A stretch of 64,000 nucleotides of DNA from Streptomyces zinciresistens K42. Its GTDB lineage: Bacteria; Actinomycetota; Actinomycetes; Streptomycetales; Streptomycetaceae. Positions 1 to 12,999 of the stretch are shown in pieces (the stretch's first letter is position 1; the number at the start of each line of letters is the position of its first letter). A program made the translations under genes and the position numbers. The stretch spans positions 62,001 to 126,000 of the forward strand of contig NZ_AGBF01000005.1 in NCBI RefSeq assembly GCF_000225525.1, written 5' to 3'. The notes beneath the pieces were generated by a model. The model worked only from the letters and a program-made list of their open reading frames with translations, was not told the DNA's origin and ran no database searches.

Positions 1-1273
1 GCCGGGGCACCTGCACGAGCACCGGCCCGTGCCGCAGCCCCTCCCTGGCCACCTGCCAGGCGAGTGAGGGGAGCCGGGCCGCGCGGGCCGCCTCGTCGCG
101 GGCGAGGTCGGTGTCGCCGACGGTCCGCACCAGCGGGGCGAGCCGGCGCGTGTGCTCCCGGTCCGCCGTGACCGGCACCGCCCACTCGCTGCGCACCAGT
201 TGGGCGGCCTCGACCGTGCAGCCCCAACTGCCCAGCAGAAAGCCGCACTTGTCACCCGATGCCCGCAGCTCCAGCACTTCGCGCACATGCGGGAAGGGGG
301 CGTTGTCGTCGCTGTGGCTGGAGTCGCCGTCGTCCCAGATCACCACCAGGCCCAGATTCCGCACCGGGGCGAACATCGCGGCGCGGGTGCCCACCACGGC
401 CCGCACGGACCCGCGTCGCACGGCCAGCCATTGCCGGTAGCGCCGCTCCTGGCCCGCGTCGGCGGTCAGCAGGGCGTGCTGTCCCTCTCCCAGCACCTCC
501 GTGAGGGCCGCGTCCACCCGGGCGGCGGACCGGCCGGTCGGCGCGACCACCAGCGCGCCGCGCCCGGAGGCGAGGGTCGCCTGGACGGCGAGGGCGATCT
601 CACCGGCCCACTCGGGGCCGGGCAGCGCCGTCCACACCGCGCGCGGGGCGTGCCCGGCGGCCAGCGCCTGAAGCAGCCGGGGCCCTCGCTCGTAGCGCTG
701 CCAGGGCCCGGGGTGCGGGGCGGGCGGCGGGGGCGGAGCGGGGGGCAGCTGCCCGGCCTCGGCCTTGGCGTGCCGCGGGGGGATCGCGAGTTGGAGCACG
801 TCCGCGAGGCTGCCCGCGTACCGGTCGGCCACCGCGCGGGCGAAGGCGAGCAGTTCGGGGTCGAGGACGGGTTCGGGCGAGAGCACCTGTGCCAGGGCCG
901 CCAACGGCCCCTGATAGTCCGACTCGGCCAGCCGCTCCACGATGTACCCGTCGCGCAGCCCGCCGCCCTCCCGCCGCCCTTCGCGCACATGGTGGGCGCC
1001 CGCCCCGAACCGGACGCGCACCCGCACCCCGGGCTGGGCGTCCGCGTCCAGTTCCTCGGGCACCGCGTAGTCGAAGTAGCGGTCGAGGTGCAGTACGCCC
1101 TTGTCGACCAGCACTCTGGCGACGGGGAGGTCCTTCGCGAGCGGGGCGCCCCGCCAGGTGCGGGGTCGTGCCCGTGGCGTCTTCGCCTGGCGCACGCTCT
1201 CCCGGATGAGCGCAAGCTGCTCGGGCGGCGCCCCCTCGGCACCGCCCCCCGGCCGCTCGTTCTCGCTGCTCAC
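1..1273 (-). CDS. priA: Primosomal protein N' (PriA), N-terminal part, cut by window edge
   Basis: First 424 codons of a PriA-family replication restart protein; the 3' end lies outside the window. I choose the GTG at 1271-1273, which follows a GGTAGGAA-like ribosome site; an ATG just upstream runs into TGA after three codons. The N-terminal DNA-binding region is recognisable (LDRYFDYAVPEELDADAQPG). Where E. coli PriA has its Walker A motif (GVTGSGKTEV), this protein reads LAAGHAPRAVWTALPGPEW, and the DEEH box position reads VVIWDDGDSSHSD. Actinobacterial PriA proteins are known to have a degenerate helicase domain, so this one probably binds forks and primosome partners without ATP-driven unwinding. 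It lies downstream of metK, separated by a hairpin. Confidence 0.88.
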   Translation of the reverse strand, partial: MSSENERPGGGAEGAPPEQLALIRESVRQAKTPRARPRTWRGAPLAKDLPVARVLVDKGVLHLDRYFDYAVPEELDADAQPGVRVRVRFGAGAHHVREGRREGGGLRDGYIVERLAESDYQGPLAALAQVLSPEPVLDPELLAFARAVADRYAGSLADVLQLAIPPRHAKAEAGQLPPAPPPPPAPHPGPWQRYERGPRLLQALAAGHAPRAVWTALPGPEWAGEIALAVQATLASGRGALVVAPTGRSAARVDAALTEVLGEGQHALLTADAGQERRYRQWLAVRRGSVRAVVGTRAAMFAPVRNLGLVVIWDDGDSSHSDDNAPFPHVREVLELRASGDKCGFLLGSWGCTVEAAQLVRSEWAVPVTADREHTRRLAPLVRTVGDTDLARDEAARAARLPSLAWQVAREGLRHGPVLVQVPR

Positions 1274-1403
1274 GCCTGCATTCCTACCAAACGCCACTGA
1301 CAACCGACGCCGCCCGTGTGCCCGTCGGGCGCCCGCGCGCACCCCGCACCGGACGGCCGGGCCGTCCGCCGGACGTCCGGCCGGGCCCTCCCGGGGGGAA
1401 CGG

Positions 1404-1439
1404 GCGAGGCCCGGCCCCCGCAGGGGAGCCGGGCCTCGC
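1404..1439 (-). terminator. Hairpin terminator after metK
   Basis: A perfect 12-bp inverted repeat, GCGAGGCCCGGC at 1404-1415 and its complement at 1428-1439, with a 12-base loop. It starts 20 bases beyond the metK stop codon on the minus strand and lies between metK and priA. There is no long T-run, which is usual for Streptomyces terminators. Confidence 0.7.
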
Positions 1440-1458
1440 GCGGGCTCGGGGACGGGCT

Positions 1459-2682
1459 CTACAGGCCCGCCGCCTCGCGCAGCGCGTCCACGCGGTCGGT
1501 CCGCTCCCAGGTGAACTCCGGCAGCTCACGGCCGAAGTGACCGTAGGCGGCGGTCTGGGCGTAGATCGGGCGGAGCAGGTCCAGGTCGCGGATGATGGCG
1601 GCCGGACGCAGGTCGAAGACCTCCTCGATGGCCTTCTCGATCCGCTCGGCGTCGACCTTGGCGGTGCCGAAGGTCTCGACGAACAGGCCCACCGGCTCGG
1701 CCTTGCCGATCGCGTACGCCACCTGCACCTCGCAGCGCGAGGCGAGTCCGGCCGCGACGACGTTCTTGGCGACCCAGCGCATGGCGTACGCGGCCGAGCG
1801 GTCCACCTTGGACGGGTCCTTGCCGGAGAACGCGCCACCGCCGTGGCGGGCCATGCCGCCGTAGGTGTCGATGATGATCTTGCGGCCGGTGAGGCCGGCG
1901 TCGCCCATCGGGCCGCCGATCTCGAAGCGGCCGGTCGGGTTGACCAGCAGGCGGTAGTTCTCGGTGTCCAGCTTGATGCCGTCGTCGAGGAGCGCCTTCA
2001 GCTCCGGCTCGACCACGAACTCGCGGATGTCGGGCGCGAGGAGCGAGTCGAGGTCGATGTCGGAGGCGTGCTGCGAGGAGACGACCACGGTGTCCAGGCG
2101 GACCGCCTTGTCGCCGTCGTACTCGATGGTGACCTGCGTCTTGCCGTCGGGGCGCAGGTAGGGGATGGTGCCGTTCTTGCGGACCTCGGACAGGCGCTTG
2201 GCCAGGCGGTGCGCCAGGAAGACCGGCAGCGGCATCAGCGTGGGCGTCTCGTCCGTCGCGTAGCCGAACATCAGGCCCTGGTCGCCGGCGCCCTGGCGGT
2301 CCAGTTCGTCGAGTTCTCCCCCTGCGGCGGCACCCTCGACCCGGGACTCGTACGCGGTGTCCACGCCCTGCGCGATGTCCGGGGACTGCGCGCCGATCGA
2401 GACCGAGACGCCGCAGGAGGCTCCGTCGAAGCCCTTCTTGGAGGAGTCGTAGCCGATCTCGAGGATCTTGCTGCGGACGAGCGTCGCGATGTCGGCGTAC
2501 GTCTTGGTCGTGACCTCTCCGGCCACGTGCACCAGACCGGTCGTGATCAGGGTCTCGACGGCGACGCGGGACGACGGGTCCTCGCGCAGCAGTGCGTCGA
2601 GAATGGTGTCGCTGATCTGGTCAGCGATCTTGTCGGGGTGACCCTCGGTGACGGACTCCGAGGTGAACAGGCGACGGGACAC
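1459..2682 (-). CDS. metK: S-adenosylmethionine synthetase
   Basis: 407-residue MetK, making S-adenosylmethionine from methionine and ATP in the cytoplasm, normally as a tetramer. Diagnostic motifs are present in order: [12 protein letters not shown] near residue 14, [12 protein letters not shown] in the middle and [16 protein letters not shown] in the C-terminal third. Start is GTG with a GGGAG ribosome site seven bases upstream. It appears to be its own transcription unit: a 233-base gap with a candidate promoter precedes it and a strong hairpin follows. The length is normal for the family. Confidence 0.97.
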   Translation of the reverse strand: MSRRLFTSESVTEGHPDKIADQISDTILDALLREDPSSRVAVETLITTGLVHVAGEVTTKTYADIATLVRSKILEIGYDSSKKGFDGASCGVSVSIGAQSPDIAQGVDTAYESRVEGAAAGGELDELDRQGAGDQGLMFGYATDETPTLMPLPVFLAHRLAKRLSEVRKNGTIPYLRPDGKTQVTIEYDGDKAVRLDTVVVSSQHASDIDLDSLLAPDIREFVVEPELKALLDDGIKLDTENYRLLVNPTGRFEIGGPMGDAGLTGRKIIIDTYGGMARHGGGAFSGKDPSKVDRSAAYAMRWVAKNVVAAGLASRCEVQVAYAIGKAEPVGLFVETFGTAKVDAERIEKAIEEVFDLRPAAIIRDLDLLRPIYAQTAAYGHFGRELPEFTWERTDRVDALREAAGL

Positions 2683-2760
2683 AACGCTCCCTGGGGTTGC
2701 AGCGGCTGCTGGCTGATCATGGGCGGACGGGCTCGGGGGCTGCGCCCGGCACCGTCCTGG

Positions 2761-2775
2761 GACAGTTTATCTGTC
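2761..2775. promoter_or_regulatory. Palindrome with a -10-like hexamer upstream of metK
   Basis: GACAGTTTATCTGTC has perfect 5-bp arms about 80 bases before the metK start. Read on the minus strand it contains TAAACT (2764-2769), a good match to the TANNNT -10 pattern of the main sigma factor. No convincing -35 is seen at the right distance. An AT-rich palindrome over a -10 in such GC-rich DNA suggests an operator, but that is inference. Confidence 0.4.
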
Positions 2776-2915
2776 GCGCCCGGTCACGGACCCCCCTGTC
2801 TCGCCTCTCGGGAGCGCTGTGACCTGCGGCACGGGCATTCTGCCAATGCCGCCCGCCCCTTGACCAGAGGCGCCACGCCCGAATCGAGTCCGGCTCCACC
2901 GTGGTCGGCGGCGTC

Positions 2916-4127
2916 TCACGCGGTCCCGGCGAGGCGGGGCGCCACCAGGTCCCACACGGTGTCGGCCAGGGCTTCCTTGGGGCCGTGGGGCACGGGTGTC
3001 TCGCTGCCGTCAGCGCCGAGGACGACCGCCTCGTTCTCCTCCGAACCGAAGGTCTTGCGCTCCCCCACCTCGTTGACCACGAGGAGGTCGCAGCCCTTGC
3101 GCCGCAGCTTCTCCCGGCCGTTGGCCAGGACGTCGTCGGTCTCGGCGGCGAAGCCGACGATCACCTGGCCGGGGCGGGCCCGCTCGGCGGAGATCTCCGC
3201 GAGGATGTCCGGATTGCGCACCAGGACGACGGAATCGGGCTCCTGGCCGTCCCTCTTCTTGATCTTCCCCGCGGCGTAGGCGGCGGGACGGAAGTCGGCG
3301 ACCGCGGCCGCCATCACCACCGCGTCGGCGTCGGCGGCGGCCTTGAGGACGGCCTCGCGCATCTGCACGGCGGTGCCGACGGGGACGACGTCGACGCCCG
3401 CCGGGTCGGGCAGCCCGGTGTTGGCGGACACGAGCGTGACGCGGGCGCCGCGCGCGGCGGCGGTGCGGGCGAGGGCGTAGCCCTGCTTGCCGGAGGAGCG
3501 GTTGCCGAGGAAGCGCACGGGGTCGAGCGGCTCGCGTGTGCCGCCCGCGCTGACGACGACGTGCCGGCCCGCGAGGTCGGGCTCGGTGACGCCCCTGGCC
3601 AGCACGCGGCGGCAGACCTCGAAGATCTCCGCGGGGTCGGGCAGCCGGCCCTTGCCGGTGTCGACCCCGGTGAGCCGGCCGACGGCGGGCTCGATGACGA
3701 CGGCGCCGCGCCGGCGCAGCGTCGCCACGTTCTCCCGGGTGGCGGGGTGCTCCCACATCTCGGTGTGCATGGCGGGGGCGAAGACCACCGGGCAGCGGGC
3801 GGTGAGCAGGGTGTTGGTCAGCAGGTCGCCGGCGAGGCCGTGGGCGGCCCTGGCGAGCAGGTCGGCGGTGGCCGGCGCCACGACGACCAGGTCGGCGTGC
3901 TGGCCGATGCGGACGTGCGGGACCTGGTCGACGTCGTCCCAGACCTCCGTGGAGACGGGGTTGCCGGAGAGGGCGGACCAGGTGGCGGCGCCGACGAAGT
4001 GCAGCGCGGAGGCGGTGGGCACCACGCGGACCTCATGGCCGGACTCCGTGAATCTGCGCAGCAGCTCGCATGCCTTGTAGGCGGCGATGCCGCCGCTGAC
4101 CCCCAGAACGACCTTCGGCTTGTCCAC
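2916..4127 (-). CDS. coaBC: Bifunctional phosphopantothenoylcysteine decarboxylase / phosphopantothenate-cysteine ligase
   Basis: 403-residue CoaBC of coenzyme A synthesis: it joins cysteine to 4'-phosphopantothenate and then decarboxylates the product. The N-terminal flavodoxin-like CoaC part shows GVSGGIAAYKACELLRRF and APAMHTEMWEHPAT (the PAMN-type substrate clamp, here PAMH). The C-terminal CoaB part shows AGGTREPLDPVRFLGNRSS and the KIKK element. The GTG at 4125-4127 fits best because GGGGAGAG lies just upstream; an in-frame ATG at 4176-4178 would add 17 residues. It lies downstream of rpoZ, after the rpoZ hairpin. Confidence 0.95.
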   Translation of the reverse strand: MDKPKVVLGVSGGIAAYKACELLRRFTESGHEVRVVPTASALHFVGAATWSALSGNPVSTEVWDDVDQVPHVRIGQHADLVVVAPATADLLARAAHGLAGDLLTNTLLTARCPVVFAPAMHTEMWEHPATRENVATLRRRGAVVIEPAVGRLTGVDTGKGRLPDPAEIFEVCRRVLARGVTEPDLAGRHVVVSAGGTREPLDPVRFLGNRSSGKQGYALARTAAARGARVTLVSANTGLPDPAGVDVVPVGTAVQMREAVLKAAADADAVVMAAAVADFRPAAYAAGKIKKRDGQEPDSVVLVRNPDILAEISAERARPGQVIVGFAAETDDVLANGREKLRRKGCDLLVVNEVGERKTFGSEENEAVVLGADGSETPVPHGPKEALADTVWDLVAPRLAGTA

Positions 4128-4159
4128 CGTCTCTCCCCGCACTCGTCTCTCCCCGCACT
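4128..4159 (-). repeat. Tandem 16-bp duplication carrying the coaBC ribosome site
   Basis: CGTCTCTCCCCGCACT occurs twice back to back (4128-4143 and 4144-4159). On the coding strand each copy contains GGGGAGAG, so the Shine-Dalgarno sequence of coaBC is duplicated 16 bases apart. The nearer copy has normal spacing to the GTG start. Confidence 0.85.
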
Positions 4160-4184
4160 CGGCTACGTACGACTCCACTACACA

Positions 4185-4219
4185 CCACAGGCCCGGCAGT
4201 GTGACTGCCGGGCCTGTGG
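4185..4219 (-). terminator. Hairpin terminator after rpoZ
   Basis: A perfect 15-bp stem (CCACAGGCCCGGCAG at 4185-4199, complement at 4205-4219) with loop TGTGA, 29 bases beyond the rpoZ stop. It ends about 58 bases before the chosen coaBC start, so coaBC probably has a promoter in this gap or depends on read-through. Confidence 0.85.
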
Positions 4220-4248
4220 AAAAGTCAGCTGAAAGCTGTTGATCGTAC

Positions 4249-4521
4249 TTACTGCGCCGGGCCCTCGATGGCCTCGGACGTCAGCAGACCCGCGTTGATC
4301 TCGCGCAGGGCGATCGAGAGCGGCTTCTCGTGGACGTGCGTGTCGACGAGCGGACCGACGTACTCGAGGAGGCCCTCGCCGAGCTGCGAGTAGTACGCGT
4401 TGATCTGGCGGGCCCGCTTGGCCGCGTAGATCACGAGGCTGTACTTCGAGTCGGTGGCCTCGAGGAGCTCGTCGATCGGCGGGTTGATGATGCCCTCGGG
4501 CGCGGTGATGGAAGAGGACAC
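4249..4521 (-). CDS. rpoZ: RNA polymerase omega subunit
   Basis: 90-residue omega subunit, which helps assemble RNA polymerase by holding beta-prime. The family core is present: [20 protein letters not shown] followed by [17 protein letters not shown], and a C-terminal region with [14 protein letters not shown] start at 4519-4521 with GGAAGG upstream. It follows gmk by 78 bases, and gmk-rpoZ adjacency is common in bacteria. A strong hairpin ends the transcript. Confidence 0.97.
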   Translation of the reverse strand: MSSSITAPEGIINPPIDELLEATDSKYSLVIYAAKRARQINAYYSQLGEGLLEYVGPLVDTHVHEKPLSIALREINAGLLTSEAIEGPAQ

Positions 4522-4599
4522 GCTCTACCTTCCGATGGATGGGAAAGAATCAGTACGGGTGACCGGGGCCGGTGGCGGCGGAAGGCCGCACGGTCACGA

Positions 4600-5157
4600 T
4601 CACACGACGTCCATCAAGGCTAGCAGCTCACGCGCCACGTCCTCGACGGAGGTGTTGACCAAGGTCACGTCGAACTCCGGCTCGGCGGCCAGCTCGATCT
4701 TCGCGGCGGCCAGGCGGCGCTCGATGACCTCGGGCGGTTCGGTGCCCCGTCCGGTGAGCCTGCGCACCAGCTCCTCCCAGGAGGGCGGAGCCAGGAACAC
4801 CAGCTGGGCCTCGGCCATGGACTCGCGGACCTGCCGGGCGCCCTGGAGGTCGATCTCCAGCAGGACGGGCTCGCCGGCCTCCAGCCGCTCCAGCACGGCC
4901 GCACGCGGCGTGCCGTAGCGGTTGCCCGCGAACTCGGCCCACTCCAGCAGTTCGCCGTTGGCGATCAGCTTGTCCATCTCCTCGTCGGTGACGAAGAAGT
5001 AGTGGACTCCGTGCCGCTCGCCGGGGCGGGGCTTGCGGGTCGTCGCCGACACCGAGAGCCAGACCTCGGGGTGTTCCTTGCGCATATGGGCGACGACCGT
5101 GCTCTTGCCGACCCCCGAAGGGCCGGAGAGCACGGTCAGCCGCGGACGTTCACTCAT
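4600..5157 (-). CDS. gmk: Guanylate kinase
   Basis: 185-residue GMP kinase, converting GMP and ATP to GDP and ADP. P-loop [10 protein letters not shown] lies near residue 11; the GMP-binding region reads [19 protein letters not shown], followed by [14 protein letters not shown] place the start at the ATG at 5155-5157 (MSERPRL) because the next 20 codons upstream do not resemble the family. The ribosome site before it is weak (GGAAT), so the exact start is uncertain. It lies 58 bases downstream of sihF and upstream of rpoZ. Confidence 0.95.
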   Translation of the reverse strand: MSERPRLTVLSGPSGVGKSTVVAHMRKEHPEVWLSVSATTRKPRPGERHGVHYFFVTDEEMDKLIANGELLEWAEFAGNRYGTPRAAVLERLEAGEPVLLEIDLQGARQVRESMAEAQLVFLAPPSWEELVRRLTGRGTEPPEVIERRLAAAKIELAAEPEFDVTLVNTSVEDVARELLALMDVV

Positions 5158-5215
5158 GCAGCGATTATTCCAGCAATCCCGCAGTGCCCGGGACTCCCGG
5201 TCCGGAGGACCCGGA

Positions 5216-5539
5216 TCAGGAGCCGGTGCTGCCGAACTCACGCTCCAGGGAGGCGATCTGGTTGGAGCCGAGGCCACGCACCCGGCGGCTCTCGGAGATG
5301 CCGAGCCGCTCCATGATCTGCTTGGCGCGGACCTTGCCCACGCCCGGCAGGGACTCGAGCAGCGCGGAGACCTTCATCTTGCCGATGACGTCGTTCTCCT
5401 GGCCCTGCTTGATCACCTCGTGCAGGGAGGCGCCGGAGTGCTTGAGTCGATTCTTGACCTCGGCCCGCTCCCGGCGAGCCGCGGCGGCCTTTTCGAGCGC
5501 GGCTGCGCGCTGTTCAGGGGTAAGGGGCGGAAGAGCCAC
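5216..5539 (-). CDS. sihF: Integration host factor, actinobacterial type (sIHF)
   Basis: 107-residue nucleoid-associated protein of the actinobacterial IHF family (mIHF in mycobacteria), unrelated to the HU/IHF fold of E. coli. It binds DNA and in Streptomyces affects sporulation and secondary metabolism. A charged N-terminal helix ([18 protein letters not shown]) is followed by a helix-hairpin-helix-like segment, [18 protein letters not shown], and the conserved tail [15 protein letters not shown] start at 5537-5539 with GAGGTGA upstream. It is the first gene of a unit with gmk and rpoZ and has a good promoter in the 287-base gap before it. Confidence 0.96.
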   Translation of the reverse strand: MALPPLTPEQRAAALEKAAAARRERAEVKNRLKHSGASLHEVIKQGQENDVIGKMKVSALLESLPGVGKVRAKQIMERLGISESRRVRGLGSNQIASLEREFGSTGS

Positions 5540-5648
5540 GCCTACGTCACCTCGGATGTCGATCTGTCGGATACGGACCGGTGAGGAACCTAGTCGCCCC
5601 ACACCTGGGGAGCCGCGAGCAACACGCTTGCCCGTGGACTCTCGTCGG

Positions 5649-5677
5649 AGACTAGCGGGCAAGTCCGCCAGAGTCAG
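5649..5677 (-). promoter_or_regulatory. Candidate main-sigma promoter of sihF
   Basis: On the minus strand, -35 CTGACT (5672-5677) and -10 TAGTCT (5649-5654) are separated by 17 bases. Both fit the pattern of the housekeeping sigma factor. The implied transcript has a leader of about 100 bases before the sihF GTG. Confidence 0.5.
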
Positions 5678-5826
5678 CGAGAACAGCGGAAAAGTCCTGG
5701 TCAGCCTCCGTGAGGGCAGGCATTTGGGACATACTGCCCAGGATTTGAGGATGTATCCAGCCTCAAGCGGAGCCCGCGCCACCCCCGCGCGCAGTCCGGT
5801 GACCGGCCGGAACGCGCTCAGGCGCC

Positions 5827-6662
5827 TCAGGCACCGGCCACGGCGGCCGCCACCTCCTCGGCGAGGCGTGACGCCGCGTCACGCAGCGCGACCACGTCGG
5901 GGCCGTGCCGGAGCACACCGCGGCTGACGTTGGGCACGACGTTGCGCACGGCGGCGCCGAAGACCCGGGGCAGATCCGCCGGCGTGGCGCCCTGGGCCCC
6001 GATGCCGGGCGCGAGGAGCGGGCCGTTGATGTCGAGGTCGTACGCCGACAGGTCGCCGAGGGTCGCCCCGACGACCGCGCCGAAGGACCCCAGCGGCTCC
6101 TCCCCCGCGTTCTCGGCCGCCAGGTGGCCGAGCACGGTCGCGCCGACGGTACGCCCGTCCGCGCGGACCGCGTGCTGGACCTCGCCGCCCTCCGGGTTCG
6201 AGGTCAGCGCGAGGACGAACAGCCCGGCGCCGCTCTCGCGCGCCAGCGCGACGGCCGGGGCCAGCGAGCCGTAGCCGAGGTAGGGCGAGACGGTGAGCGC
6301 GTCCGAGAACAGCGGCGAGTCCTCGCGCAGGAACGACTCGGCGTAGGCGGCCATGGTGGAGCCGATGTCGCCGCGCTTGGCGTCCATCACGACCAGCGCG
6401 CCGGCCGCGCGCGCCTCCGCCACGGTCCTTTCCAGGACGGCGACGCCGCGCGAGCCGAACCGCTCGAAGAACGCGCTCTGCGGTTTCAGCACCGCGACCC
6501 GGCCGGCCAGCGCCGCCACGACCGTGCGGCTGAACCGCTCCAGGCCCGCCACGTCGTCGGCCAGGCCCCATTCGGCGAGCAGGGACGCGTGCGGGTCGAT
6601 GCCCACGCACAGGGGGCCGCGCTCGTCCATGGCACGGCGCAGTCGCGCGCCGAAGGACTCGG

Positions 6663-6666
<4 letters not shown>
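5827..6666 (-). CDS. pyrF: Orotidine 5'-phosphate decarboxylase
   Basis: 279-residue OMP decarboxylase, the last step to UMP. It is of the longer class found in actinobacteria: catalytic motif VVMDAKRGDIGSTM near residue 95, substrate-loop LCVGIDPHASLL near the N-terminus, and a C-terminal phosphate-binding LAPGIGAQGATP. Its ATG overlaps the pyrD stop by four bases (ATGA), so translation is coupled. The unit pyrD-pyrF ends here; 287 bases separate it from sihF. Confidence 0.96.
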
Positions 6667-7775
<1,109 letters not shown>

Positions 7776-7780
7776 GTCCG

Positions 7781-7870
7781 TGTCCTCTGGGTCCTTCTGA
7801 ATCCTTCTGAGCACTTCTGGGTACTTCTGGGTACTTCTCATTGTTTCTGGATACTTCTGGGTCCTTCTGA
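7781..7870. repeat. Nine tandem 10-bp units between carB and pyrD
   Basis: Nine consecutive ten-base units, consensus RTACTTCTGR on the plus strand; the core TTCT occupies the same place in eight units and is CTCT in the first. Units at 7821-7830 and 7831-7838 are almost identical. On the mRNA strand each unit reads about YCAGAAGKAY, resembling a ribosome-binding purine run, and the last unit merges with the real pyrD ribosome site. The period of ten cannot keep a reading frame, so the repeat is non-coding. Its GC content is far below its surroundings. Confidence 0.95.
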
Positions 7871-7882
7871 AGTCTCGGGTGA

Positions 7883-7892
7883 CCTCATGAGG
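7883..7892. promoter_or_regulatory. Ten-base palindrome beside the pyrD repeat
   Basis: CCTCATGAGG is a perfect palindrome lying between the carB hairpin (7901-7930) and the ten-base repeat (7781-7870). It could be an operator half of this control region, but one short palindrome is weak evidence. Confidence 0.2.
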
Positions 7893-7900
7893 AGCATGAA

Positions 7901-7930
7901 GAGGGGGACACCGTTTCCGGTGTCCCCCTC
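7901..7930 (-). terminator. Hairpin terminator after carB
   Basis: A perfect 13-bp stem (GAGGGGGACACCG at 7901-7913, complement at 7918-7930) with loop TTTC. It lies 8 bases past the carB stop on the minus strand, so transcription of pyrD-pyrF is at least partly separated from the upstream pyr genes. Confidence 0.8.
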
Positions 7931-7938
7931 CTCGGCTG

Positions 7939-11239
<3,301 letters not shown>

Positions 11240-11247
<8 letters not shown>

Positions 11248-12409
11248 GCTGGCCCTCCATCAGGGAGACGAAGCGGTCGAACAGGTAGGCGGCGTCGTGC
11301 GGGCCGGCCGCCGCTTCGGGGTGGTACTGGACGCTGAAGGCCGGCCGGTCCAGGAGGTGCAGACCCTCCACCACGTCGTCGTTCAGGCAGACGTGGGAGA
11401 CCTCGGCGCGGCCGTAGGGAGTCTCGGAGACCCGGTCGGCCGGCGCGTCGACGGCGAAGCCGTGGTTGTGCGCGGTGACCTCGACCTTGCCCGTCGTACG
11501 GTCCTGCACGGGCTGGTTGATGCCCCGGTGGCCGTACTTGAGCTTGTAGGTGCCGAAGCCGAGGGCGCGGCCGAGGATCTGGTTGCCGAAGCAGATGCCG
11601 AAGAGCGGGGTGCCGCGCTCCAGGACCGCCCGCATGACGGAGACGGGGTGGTCGGCGGTGGCGGGGTCGCCGGGGCCGTTGGAGAAGAACACGCCGTCCG
11701 GGTGCACGGCGTAGACGTCCTCGGCGGTGGCGGTCGCGGGCAGGACGTGGACCTCGATGCCGCGCTCGGCCATGCGGTGCGGGGTCATGCCCTTGATGCC
11801 GAGGTCGACGGCGGCGACGGTGAACCTCGCGGTGCCGATCGGGACGGCCGCACCGTCGGGGCCGATCGCCGGGACGACGTACGCCTCCTTGGTGGCGACC
11901 TCGGCGGAGAGGTCGGCGCCCTTCATCTCGGGGGCCTGGCGGACCTCGGCGAGCATGGTGCCCTCGTCGGGCAGGGCGTTGCCGGAGAAGATACCGACGC
12001 GCATGGCGCCGCGCTCGCGCAGGTGGCGGGTGAGGGCGCGGGTGTCGATGCCGCAGATCCCGACGACGCCCTGCCGGTGGAGCTCCTCGTCCAGGGAGCG
12101 CCGGGAGCGCCAGTTGGACGGCACGCGCGCGGGGTCGCGCACGACGTAGCCGGCGACCCAGATCCGGCCGCTCTCCGGGTCCTCGTCGTTGACGCCGGTG
12201 TTGCCGACGTGCGGGGCGGTCATCACGACGACCTGGCGGTGGTACGACGGGTCGGTCAGGGTCTCCTGGTAGCCGGTCATCCCGGTGGAGAACACGGCCT
12301 CGCCGAAGGTCACCCCCACGGCCCCGTAGGCGCGGCCGCGGAAGGTCCGGCCGTCCTCCAGGACGAGTACGGCGGGAGTCTTCGCGGCTCCCCTGGTGGA
12401 GGTCGTCAT
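11240..12409 (-). CDS. carA: Carbamoyl-phosphate synthase small subunit
   Basis: 389-residue glutamine amidotransferase subunit that passes ammonia to CarB. The N-terminal domain reads [16 protein letters not shown]. The class I amidotransferase domain shows the nucleophilic cysteine in [18 protein letters not shown] and the catalytic His-Glu pair in [14 protein letters not shown] at 12407-12409 overlaps the stop of the upstream membrane-protein gene by four bases. Confidence 0.97.
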
Positions 12410-12999
12410 CGTTCGGCGCCTTCCGTGCTGTCGGTTTTGATCATGGAGTTGACGGCGTCGACCCACTCGTTGTGCTCGGCCGCCCGGTCGGAGCGGAACC
12501 CCGAGTCGATCAGCCGGTCGCCGTGCGCCCAGGTCACGACGAGCAGTCCGCCCTCGGTGAGGACCTTGCCCGCGATGCCCTTGTCGAGCCGGGCCTCGCG
12601 CAGTTGCCCCGCCGGGACGAAGAAGTCGGCCGCGCCGGGGCGTACGACGTCCAGTCCCGCGTCCGTCAGGGTGAGCTCGACCCGGCTGCGGTTGCCCAGG
12701 CCGTGCGCCACGAGGCGGTCCAGCCACTGGCCGGCGGTGGTGGAACCGTGGTACTGGCCGCTCAGGCTCAGTCTGGCGGCGCCGGGGTCGTCCGGCGCGG
12801 TGGGCAGCTCCGGCAGGTCGTTCTGGAGGGTGCCGCGCCACTTCCAGCCCTCGCGCATCAGCCAGTAGACGAGCGCGACGAAGAGGGCGAGACCGATGAC
12901 CCAGCCGATTCTGGCGGCCCAGTCGGTCACCTCGGCGGACTTCTGTTCGACCGCGAGGCGGGTGGCGAGTCCGGTCATGGGCAGTGTTGCAGGTGTCAC
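12406..12999 (-). CDS. Uncharacterised PH-like membrane protein inside the pyr operon
   Basis: 197-residue protein with one transmembrane segment near residues 30-47 ([18 protein letters not shown]), a basic stop-transfer side (REGWKWRG), then a soluble domain of about 140 residues that looks like the bacterial PH-like fold ([17 protein letters not shown] ... [19 protein letters not shown]). It has no known enzymatic motif. Its GTG overlaps the pyrC stop and its stop overlaps the carA start, four bases each, so it is coupled to both and co-expressed with carbamoyl phosphate synthesis. I assign no function; a membrane anchor for pyr enzymes would be speculation. Confidence 0.85.
   Translation of the reverse strand: MTPATLPMTGLATRLAVEQKSAEVTDWAARIGWVIGLALFVALVYWLMREGWKWRGTLQNDLPELPTAPDDPGAARLSLSGQYHGSTTAGQWLDRLVAHGLGNRSRVELTLTDAGLDVVRPGAADFFVPAGQLREARLDKGIAGKVLTEGGLLVVTWAHGDRLIDSGFRSDRAAEHNEWVDAVNSMIKTDSTEGAER

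Noticed and set aside
2683..2915. SAM riboswitch upstream of metK
   Set aside because: A GGTCACAGCG stretch is reminiscent of a SAM-type core, but I cannot fit the rest of the conserved structure.
5158..5277. 40-codon N-terminal extension of guanylate kinase
   Set aside because: It is Pro/Arg/Ser-rich, unlike the family, and covers the end of sihF; the ATG at 5155-5157 gives the normal length.
7776..7841. 22-codon N-terminal extension of PyrD
   Set aside because: It is translation of the ten-base repeat, which cannot keep frame; a ribosome site and the family start point to 7775.
7781..7870. Possible CRISPR array in the ten-base repeats
   Set aside because: Units are 10 bases with no spacers, and no cas genes are present.
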